Assembly: GCA_001028025.1 (NCBI GenBank)
Contig: LDAQ01000028.1
Coordinates: forward strand, 1-36,342
Source: Faecalicatena fissicatena
GTDB lineage: Bacteria; Bacillota; Clostridia; Lachnospirales; Lachnospiraceae
Reading direction: 5' to 3'
Length of the DNA: 36,342 nucleotides
The translations under genes were made by a program, and so were the position numbers. Of this stretch, positions 23,958 to 30,324 are shown in pieces (positions within the stretch are counted from its first letter, which is position 1; the number at the start of each line of letters is the position of its first letter). The notes under the pieces are model-generated. The model saw only the letters and a program-made list of their open reading frames with translations, was not told where the DNA came from and made no database searches.

Positions 23958-24756
23958 TAGCCATTTTCCTCCTGATTGCGTTGTAATTTTCCACAAGACG
24001 TTTGTAATCCGCGTTTTCCCCATAGTGCCTTTTCGTCTCTTCCATTGCTTTCTCATACAATGCAAGAGAGCCTTCCAGATCTTTGCTTAAATAAGCCGTA
24101 TATGCCTTCATAGCCAGCACACCACAGTAATGGGGGCTGTTCCTGCATTCTTTCTCAAAAATGCCGGCTGCCCTGTCCAGATAGGACTGTACACGCTCAA
24201 AATCCGGCTGTTCGGAATGGAGGAACGCTCCTGCCAGGTTTCCATACACCGTAGCCCGTTCATCCGCCGAATCAGGGACCTGCTCCAGCACTTTGACAGC
24301 TTTTTCACCGTACTCCACAGCATCAGAAAGTTTACCTGCTTCCAGTGATGCGACAGACATATTATTATAAAGTCCACCCAGACGATAGTCAACTTCTAAA
24401 TTTTCCCGTTTATAAACTTTCTCCACCTGGAGATAAAGTTCCATGGCTTTATCCACCTGTCCTGACGCACGGTAGATATTTGCTATATTCAGATAAGTCG
24501 TCATTCCGGCCAGTGTTTCATCCAGATTATGCTGTCCTACAATCTCAATAGCCTTATGAGCATATTCCCATGCCCGATCCAGATGGCTGATGCTTCTATA
24601 GTATCCCATCAGCTCATTTTCTATTGTAAGCTGCGATTGCCAGTCACTCTCCGCACAGGCACCCTGCAGACAGTTTTCCAGATAAGCGCACGCCTCTTTG
24701 GCTTCACCCTTTGCAAAAAGAGCATCTGATTTTTCAAGTATTTCTCTTATCTCCAT
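23944..24756 (-). CDS. tetratricopeptide-repeat protein
   Basis: A 270-residue all-helical protein with about five to six TPR-like repeats. Repeat signatures include AWEYAHKAIEIVGQ, LNIANIYRASGQVDKAMELYLQVEKV, LYNNMSVASLEAGKLSDAVEYGEKAVKVLEQ and LAGAFLHSEQPDFERVQSYLDRAAGIFE in parts, with the small-residue/aromatic spacing typical of TPRs. It should act as a protein-protein scaffold. It opens the TPR-DUF4037-DUF4125 operon directly after a terminator-like hairpin that follows the hemerythrin gene. No separate promoter is obvious in the remaining 17 bases, so expression may depend on read-through or on a promoter inside the hairpin region. Confidence 0.8.
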   Translation of the reverse strand: MEIREILEKSDALFAKGEAKEACAYLENCLQGACAESDWQSQLTIENELMGYYRSISHLDRAWEYAHKAIEIVGQHNLDETLAGMTTYLNIANIYRASGQVDKAMELYLQVEKVYKRENLEVDYRLGGLYNNMSVASLEAGKLSDAVEYGEKAVKVLEQVPDSADERATVYGNLAGAFLHSEQPDFERVQSYLDRAAGIFEKECRNSPHYCGVLAMKAYTAYLSKDLEGSLALYEKAMEETKRHYGENADYKRLVENYNAIRRKMANGTK

Positions 24757-24773
24757 ATTTTCCCTTCCTTCCC

Positions 24774-24813
24774 AAAAAGCGATGAAATTCGGGTTTCCCC
24801 CAATCTCACCGCT
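24774..24813 (-). terminator. intrinsic terminator after the hemerythrin gene
   Basis: Minus-strand RNA forms a long imperfect stem (24,778-24,793 with 24,799-24,813) closed by a short loop and followed by five U residues at 24,774-24,778. It would end the hpd/YczE/hemerythrin transcript. The mismatches suggest incomplete termination. Confidence 0.65.
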
Positions 24814-24843
24814 TCAGCTGTCTTTAAACAGAATATTTAGAAA

Positions 24844-25266
24844 TTACTGCAGATTATCCATCTGGCTTCTTACATTTTTATATTCAGCCAGTTCCTGGTC
24901 ATTTACTTTAATATGAGTATATAACCATTCGACAACCTTCTGATTCACCTGGTCCTCAAAATCCTTTGTAGGGCCTTCTGCCGCCAGCTTCAGTGCAAGA
25001 TTTTTTACATCTTCAACCAGCGCTGCATGCATTTTTTTGTGATCTTCAGTCTTTGGATACTGTACTTCTTCCATCAGTTTTTCTTCTTCGCTGAAATGGT
25101 AGGTTGTATAATCCGCCAAAAATCCCAGAGTCTCCTGGACTTTCTCTGCACTTTCTTTATTTTCAATACTTTCAAACAAATCATTGGCACGTTTAAATAA
25201 TTCTTTATGATGAGTGTCTATCATCTCATCTCCGGTCAAAAGACTCGGGGTAAATAATGCTTTCAT
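24844..25266 (-). CDS. bacteriohemerythrin (di-iron oxygen-binding protein)
   Basis: A 140-residue four-helix hemerythrin. All seven usual di-iron ligands can be matched: His in DTHHKELF, His and Glu in YHFSEEEKLM, two His in HKKMH, and His and Asp in THIKVNDQE. It should bind molecular oxygen reversibly in the cytoplasm. The second ATG (25,266) is preferred because AGGAGG is only two bases from the first. The gene follows the YczE-like gene by about 50 bases and precedes a terminator, so it is probably the last gene of the hpd transcript. Its likely role is to bind or scavenge traces of oxygen that would cleave the glycyl radical enzyme; this is inference from context. Confidence 0.9.
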   Translation of the reverse strand: MKALFTPSLLTGDEMIDTHHKELFKRANDLFESIENKESAEKVQETLGFLADYTTYHFSEEEKLMEEVQYPKTEDHKKMHAALVEDVKNLALKLAAEGPTKDFEDQVNQKVVEWLYTHIKVNDQELAEYKNVRSQMDNLQ

Positions 25267-25316
25267 TCGCATTTCCTCCTAAATATTATTCCTTACTGCA
25301 ATATGAGTATATAATT

Positions 25317-26045
25317 TTACGCCTTTGCTGCTGCCCTTTCTTCTCCTGCATGAAGCCATCCCTCAATAGACTTCGCAAAACGTTTTGACAGGAATTTTAC
25401 TACCTGCCCTACACAAATTGCTGCAATGATTGTTCCTTCTCGTACTACAACACCTTCCCCCACGAAAGACTGCAGTCCTCCAAGGAATATTAACTGAAGA
25501 ATTAATGCAATAACGATCATACTTGTATCAACAATTGTTTTACAATCTCCAAATGTCTTTCCTGTAACCTGCGCAATGGCACCTGCCAGGCCTTCTGCCG
25601 GCATCGGAACCCAGTTCGGACGCAGATAGAGGAATACACCAATACCTATAATTACTACGCTGACAACCATATAGATAAACTGCATAATATAATTCTGCGG
25701 TCTTGGGAAGTTAAGCATAAGATGTCCCAGCGCCTTTGGATCTGTACCAGTTAAGTCGATCATCCAGCTGAATACAAACGTCAGCAGTATTCCCAGAGCA
25801 TTTCTAAGTTTGAAATTCTTCCTTAGAATAACAAGCTGTGCTACTACTAAAAAGATGTAAATAATAAATGTTGTTACGCCCAGAGTAAAGCCCCAGATCT
25901 GCTCCGTTGCCCTTGGAATAGAACTTACCGGAGAGATACCCAGATTAGACATCTTGGATATATTGATACCGATCGTAATGATAAATAATCCACCTATATA
26001 ACATATAATTTGTTTTACGATATTTCCTGGTTTAGAATTAGACAT
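25317..26045 (-). CDS. YczE/YitT-like integral membrane protein
   Basis: A 242-residue membrane protein with about five to six hydrophobic segments. The N-terminus GGLFIITIGINISKMSNLGISPVSSIPRA in part (TIGINISKMSNLGISPVSS) and the internal MPAEGLAGAIAQVTGKTFG are typical of the YczE/YyaS/DUF6198 group. The function of this group is not established; transport is often assumed. It starts 38 bases after hpdA with GGAGGGG upstream, so it is probably in the hpd operon. A role in 4-hydroxyphenylacetate uptake or p-cresol efflux is possible but only suggested by position. Confidence 0.75.
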   Translation of the reverse strand: MSNSKPGNIVKQIICYIGGLFIITIGINISKMSNLGISPVSSIPRATEQIWGFTLGVTTFIIYIFLVVAQLVILRKNFKLRNALGILLTFVFSWMIDLTGTDPKALGHLMLNFPRPQNYIMQFIYMVVSVVIIGIGVFLYLRPNWVPMPAEGLAGAIAQVTGKTFGDCKTIVDTSMIVIALILQLIFLGGLQSFVGEGVVVREGTIIAAICVGQVVKFLSKRFAKSIEGWLHAGEERAAAKA

Positions 26046-26083
26046 TCCTGCCCCTCCATTTCCCTTATGTGAATTCGTGTCCT

Positions 26084-27022
26084 TTAGAAAGGTGTGTCGT
26101 CACCGATATAACATGCAATTCCATTCTCCAGATATAAATTCTGCAGCTCTATCATTCGTTCATCTGTCATATCGCCGTGGTCTGTGTATTCATACTGTTT
26201 ACCCAGCTGTTCCCACTTTGAAGTTCCCATACGATGGAATTTCAGAAGATTGATTTCAAAAAGATCCAGTCTCTTCATAAACTCGATCAATTTCATTGCA
26301 TTTTCATCACTGTCGTTATAATCATGGATCGTTGGCTGGCGAAGAACCAGTCGCCCTCTCCATGGGGATTTTACCAAAGCCTCTATATTAGAAAGAATTA
26401 ATTCATTTCCGACGCCCGTACCCCACTTATGAGCCTCTGTATCCATATTTTTCACATCGATAAATGCGAAATTAATATTTGTTAAAATCTTTAAAAAGTT
26501 TTCTTCAGTTGCAAAACCACTTGTCTCGATAGCCGTATGTATATGTGCCTTCTTACATTCCATCAGCACATCGTATAGGAAATCGTGATGCATAAGCGGA
26601 TCCCCGCCTGAAAAGGTAACGCCGCCTTCGGAACCCCAGTTATTAAAGTCCCTCTTTAGTATTTTCATCAGGCCGTCCACTGTGTACTCTTTCACACATT
26701 GCTTTAAGGCATTGTTCGGACACAGGCTAATGCATTCAAAACTCTCGCAGTCTTCGCAGATTGACCAGGTGAGAGATGGTTTCCCATTCTCGTCAAATTT
26801 GATAGAGCCCTTGGGGCATGTATCTCTACATGCCCTGCAGCCCTTATCATACTTACATACTTTTTCTGCAAACATTATGTGTTTCTTTCTTTTCCAGCTC
26901 TCCGGATTGGCGCACCACCTGCACTCAAGCGGACAGCCTATGAAAAATACATTTGTCCTGCAGCCCGGTCCATCATGCACGGAATAGCTTTGAATATCGA
27001 ATAATAATCCTTTCTTTTCCAT
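26084..27022 (-). CDS. hpdA: 4-hydroxyphenylacetate decarboxylase activating enzyme (radical SAM)
   Basis: A 312-residue glycyl radical enzyme activase. The radical SAM CxxxCxxC cluster is Cys30, Cys34 and Cys37 (GCPLECRWC). Two further cysteine groups (CKYDKGCRACRDTCP and CEDCESFECISLCP) form the ferredoxin-like insert that binds additional 4Fe-4S clusters, as in HpdA and CutD. The GGDPL segment (SGGDPLMH) contacts SAM. The protein abstracts hydrogen from the conserved glycine of HpdB to make the radical. Gene order hpdB-hpdC-hpdA and the protein length match C. difficile. It follows hpdC by 24 bases. Confidence 0.95.
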   Translation of the reverse strand: MEKKGLLFDIQSYSVHDGPGCRTNVFFIGCPLECRWCANPESWKRKKHIMFAEKVCKYDKGCRACRDTCPKGSIKFDENGKPSLTWSICEDCESFECISLCPNNALKQCVKEYTVDGLMKILKRDFNNWGSEGGVTFSGGDPLMHHDFLYDVLMECKKAHIHTAIETSGFATEENFLKILTNINFAFIDVKNMDTEAHKWGTGVGNELILSNIEALVKSPWRGRLVLRQPTIHDYNDSDENAMKLIEFMKRLDLFEINLLKFHRMGTSKWEQLGKQYEYTDHGDMTDERMIELQNLYLENGIACYIGDDTPF

Positions 27023-27046
27023 ATATGACTTCCTTAATTAATTATT

Positions 27047-27304
27047 TTATTTTTTGTAGTTTTCGCAACTGAAAGCTCCGCATGTTGAATAAGCCCAGTT
27101 TTCTTTGCAGAATCCTGTACATGTTCCGATTCCGTATTTGTCCGGTTTCTCAAAATTCTTGCAGTTTCCGCAAAGAGGAGCTGCTTCGTATTGTGGGCAG
27201 GCATCGCTTCCTTCACCATCAATAGGAACGATTACTTTTGAAAGCGCACACATACCTTTTTCACAGTCAAGATTAATATAATTTACACATTCATTATGTT
27301 TCAT
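27047..27304 (-). CDS. hpdC: 4-hydroxyphenylacetate decarboxylase small (gamma) subunit
   Basis: An 85-residue cysteine-rich iron-sulfur protein. Its N-terminal cluster region has His3 and cysteines of CVNYINLDCEKGMC; its C-terminal region has CGNCKNFEKPDKYG and further cysteines to CENYKK. In 4-hydroxyphenylacetate decarboxylases this subunit carries two 4Fe-4S clusters and is needed for assembly of the hetero-octamer. Indoleacetate and phenylacetate decarboxylases lack it, so its presence is the strongest evidence for p-cresol formation rather than skatole or toluene. It lies 27 bases after hpdB with GGAGGT upstream. Confidence 0.94.
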   Translation of the reverse strand: MKHNECVNYINLDCEKGMCALSKVIVPIDGEGSDACPQYEAAPLCGNCKNFEKPDKYGIGTCTGFCKENWAYSTCGAFSCENYKK

Positions 27305-27331
27305 GATTCTACCTCCGTCTCTCTCTTCTTT

Positions 27332-30028
27332 TTATGCTTCGTCATATTCTGTTCTGTAGATAACCTCATCCTGGATCGGCTTACCGATTTCACACCAGTA
27401 CTGTGTAAATCCGGCAACACGAACCATCAGGTCACGGTATGCTTCTGGTTTCTTCTGAGCATCTCTCAGTGTATCGGAACCTACTACGTTAAACTGTACG
27501 TGGAATCCTCCCTTACGCATGTAAGCACGAACAACATCCAGAAGTTTTCTGGTTCCTGTCAGTCCCTTAACAGCTGTCGGATGAATCTTTAAGTTCATCT
27601 GAGCATTCTGGCACATAGAGTGATCATATACTGTAGCTGATTCGAAGATTGCGTAGATACCGTTCTTGTCTGTACCAGCTGCTGCGGATGCAGAACCATC
27701 TGCATATGTAGTTCCTGCAAGTCTTCCGTCTGCTGATGCCAGTGTTACGAATCCCTGTGGGCCGTGTGTAGATACAGAGATCTGGCACATATACAACGGT
27801 TTTCCATAGTAAGATCTGATAGTTGGGATATATTTCTTCATACCAACTTCATACTCAACAAGGAGATCATCTACATATCTGTCTGCATTGCCGTACTTCG
27901 GTGCGTTGATACATGCTGCAAAGATCTTCTCATATTTCTCAGATGCATCTGTGCTTTCTCTGAAGTCAGGTGAGAATACGCCTGTTTCATAAGCAGTTTT
28001 GAATCCGAAGTTGTTGATCATTGCATCTGTCATCTCTTCCAGTGTAAATGTCTTGTCATCAAATACATTTTTCTTAATAGAAGCAAGAGCGTTGATGTAT
28101 GTAACTGTACCACATGACTCAAAGTTAATTGTTGCGTTGTATTTTGCTCCGCAGTTTCCAATATGCTGTCCGTTTGTGAAGAAGCCGCCCTTAAGCAGAG
28201 AAGCTACTGCCGGCATATTGTATTTTCTCCAGATATCCATCTGCAGGTTGTTTACCTTGTTAACGATCTGATTGCTGAGATCCAGATATTTGTACCAGAG
28301 TTCAACCATCTTCTCATAGGTATCAATCTTTTCGTTGTGAGGCGGGAATACCTCTTTGCCTGTTCTTGCATCAACACCGTTTGTCAGCACGAGCTCAAGA
28401 ATCTTAGGAAGTGCTGTAAAGTGGATACCTGTACCACATGTCGGTGAAGCTCCTCCAGGAACCATTGTAATCTTACCGTTGTAGTTCAGCGGTGAGAACT
28501 GTCCAGGTGAAGACTCAAGACATCCGCCAAGGCACCATGCTCTAGCATCGATAACGTCCATTCCCTCTTCTCCATACTGTCTCAGCATGAAGTTCATACC
28601 AGTCTGATTGTTCATCCATGCAGGATAGCCCATTCCAAGTTTTGTACAACGAGCACACTTCATCAGGAAGTCCTCTGGTGTTTTCTCATCATACAGTACA
28701 CTTAATGTGGGCTGCGGAGTCTGAGCTCTCATACCAGCTTCAACGATCAGGTACTCTAACGGAGTAACTGCTGTCAGACCATCATATCCCAGACCGCCCA
28801 TTGACAGGTTGTTGAATGTATTTCCGGAAAGAACACCACCGGATACACCAGCTGATGCGAAACATTCGATACATGTGATCTTAATTCTGTATAATTCAAG
28901 AAGTTCGATAACTTCTTCGTCTGTTGTAACACCATCCTGAATGTCTTTCTCATAGAATGGCTGCAGAACCTGTCCGAGACGTCCAATAGACTGTCCTGAC
29001 TGAGGATCTTCGTTTACAACGCCATAGTGTAAGCAAAGTGTAAGCTGCAGTGCTTCACGGAATGTAGCAGGAGCCTTATGAGCGATATTTCCCATAACCT
29101 CTGCGATTTCTTCGTAATTCTTTTTAAATTCCGGATCCGACTCACGTGCTGCAAGGTCTTTTGCTCTGTCAGCGTAGTTCTGGCACCACTGGCCTAAACC
29201 TTTACATACTTCTTTCATTGCTGCATAATAGTATCCGCGGCTCATTCCAAGAATACCATCATCGCCTGCTTCACCCATGAACTCTGCGATCTTCTCATCA
29301 CACAGATCACAAATTCCATCAAAACCGTACTGTAACGGCAGGTAATAGTTCATTACTTCACGTCCCTGAGGAATCGCAAAGGAATCAAACATAACAACTA
29401 CAGAGTCCATAACTTTTTCGAACTGGTCATATCCAGGAAGCATCTTGCCATATTTTGTGCTGACATCTTCTACTGAGATTCCATCCCAGTATTTGGATAC
29501 TTTTACAAGTACAGGAATATCTTCTTTTCTCATACCAAACTTCTTAGCGAGAGAAACGATTTCTCCGTAACTTTCTGTTACGTTACCACCGCCGGCACCA
29601 ACCTGTGAAACAGCATCAGCTGAGCTCTCAGCCGGAGCATCAACTTCATTCATAAGAGCTTCTGCCTGAGCATTGAAGAAGCTTGCAGTAACCCATGGGA
29701 ATGGGAATGCGCCACGAACATTTTTCGTTTTGTTCATAACAAGTTTTTCCCAAGGAAGGATAGTAGGGGTTGTATGAGCATATCCGCCGGCAACAGCTCT
29801 TGCTCTTCTAACTTCGATCAGATCACCATCATTCTCCCACCAGATTCTGTTGTACCAGTATGGAGTCTCCATATCAGCTGAAACTTTCAAGGTGTAATAG
29901 ACATCCATTAACTTCTTAAAACGGTCACAAGCTTCCGGAATATCAGCTTCTGTAACATCATCAACTACCGCCGTATCAATACCCCGCTGTTTCAAAATTT
30001 CCTGTACTTTACTTTCGTTTGAATTCAT
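27332..30028 (-). CDS. hpdB: 4-hydroxyphenylacetate decarboxylase large subunit (glycyl radical enzyme)
   Basis: An 898-residue glycyl radical enzyme that converts 4-hydroxyphenylacetate to p-cresol and CO2. Counting along the sequence, every residue reported for the C. difficile enzyme falls at the same number: Phe214, Ser344, Phe405, thiyl Cys503 and Glu505 in GGCLESSPG, His536, Glu637, and the radical Gly873 in RVAGFTQYW. The Cys-x-Glu motif marks the arylacetate decarboxylase group and excludes pyruvate formate-lyase and diol dehydratases. AAGGAGG precedes the ATG. It is the first gene of hpdBCA, behind a palindromic operator. The radical makes it irreversibly oxygen-sensitive, which gives meaning to the nearby hemerythrin and chaperone genes. 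Confidence 0.97.
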   Translation of the reverse strand: MNSNESKVQEILKQRGIDTAVVDDVTEADIPEACDRFKKLMDVYYTLKVSADMETPYWYNRIWWENDGDLIEVRRARAVAGGYAHTTPTILPWEKLVMNKTKNVRGAFPFPWVTASFFNAQAEALMNEVDAPAESSADAVSQVGAGGGNVTESYGEIVSLAKKFGMRKEDIPVLVKVSKYWDGISVEDVSTKYGKMLPGYDQFEKVMDSVVVMFDSFAIPQGREVMNYYLPLQYGFDGICDLCDEKIAEFMGEAGDDGILGMSRGYYYAAMKEVCKGLGQWCQNYADRAKDLAARESDPEFKKNYEEIAEVMGNIAHKAPATFREALQLTLCLHYGVVNEDPQSGQSIGRLGQVLQPFYEKDIQDGVTTDEEVIELLELYRIKITCIECFASAGVSGGVLSGNTFNNLSMGGLGYDGLTAVTPLEYLIVEAGMRAQTPQPTLSVLYDEKTPEDFLMKCARCTKLGMGYPAWMNNQTGMNFMLRQYGEEGMDVIDARAWCLGGCLESSPGQFSPLNYNGKITMVPGGASPTCGTGIHFTALPKILELVLTNGVDARTGKEVFPPHNEKIDTYEKMVELWYKYLDLSNQIVNKVNNLQMDIWRKYNMPAVASLLKGGFFTNGQHIGNCGAKYNATINFESCGTVTYINALASIKKNVFDDKTFTLEEMTDAMINNFGFKTAYETGVFSPDFRESTDASEKYEKIFAACINAPKYGNADRYVDDLLVEYEVGMKKYIPTIRSYYGKPLYMCQISVSTHGPQGFVTLASADGRLAGTTYADGSASAAAGTDKNGIYAIFESATVYDHSMCQNAQMNLKIHPTAVKGLTGTRKLLDVVRAYMRKGGFHVQFNVVGSDTLRDAQKKPEAYRDLMVRVAGFTQYWCEIGKPIQDEVIYRTEYDEA

Positions 30029-30069
30029 TTTTTTTCCTCCTTTTCATTCTTGAATTCGTTGTTATAGCC

Positions 30070-30112
30070 ATCTTAACCCTCTTTAAGGTTTTATCGTTAG
30101 TGCACATTGCAC
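30070..30112 (-). promoter_or_regulatory. hpdBCA promoter region with perfect GTGCA-N3-TGCAC operator
   Basis: The site GTGCACATTGCAC at 30,100-30,112 is a perfect 5+3+5 palindrome, 72 bases upstream of the hpdB ATG. On the minus strand a -10 candidate TAAGAT (30,070-30,075) lies 33.5 bases from its centre; TATAAC at 30,061-30,066 is an alternative. No good -35 box is present, which is expected for a promoter activated by a Crp/Fnr-type protein bound near -41. Confidence 0.68.
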
Positions 30113-30202
30113 ACCTTTGAAAAATTCTAATTTTAATTTTATAGTGATACTTAATATATAACCAAATCCATACCTCAAAGCTTCATACAATATACTCAAA
30201 AC

Positions 30203-30236
30203 AAAAAGGAATCCCGCATTTTAAGCGAAATTCCTT
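30203..30236 (-). terminator. intrinsic terminator of the proteostasis operon
   Basis: In minus-strand RNA AAGGAAUUUCGC (30,225-30,236) pairs with GCGGGAUUCCUU (30,206-30,217) with two U-G pairs around a seven-base loop, followed by a U-run. It separates the ClpC-like gene from the hpd promoter. The remaining intergenic bases 30,237-30,324 show only a short GCCGA/TCGGC pairing. Confidence 0.8.
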
Positions 30237-30324
30237 CTTAATCCTTTTATTCGATGCCGAAACGGGGACCTGAATTTCTTTAAGTTTTAACCCTCGGCGT
30301 ACCTTGAACTACTTAATAATAATA

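Noticed and set aside
27034..27222. 62-codon frame overlapping hpdC
   Set aside because: It is a shadow of hpdC in another frame. The 85-residue frame has the expected cysteine pattern and a GGAGGT ribosome site.
27332..30028. HpdB as pyruvate formate-lyase, diol dehydratase or indoleacetate decarboxylase
   Set aside because: The Cys503-x-Glu505 motif and the co-encoded 85-residue iron-sulfur subunit fit 4-hydroxyphenylacetate decarboxylase; the other classes lack one or both.
30237..30324. Riboswitch or structured RNA between the ClpC-like gene and its terminator
   Set aside because: Only a five-base GCCGA/TCGGC pairing is visible and no known riboswitch core could be recognised.
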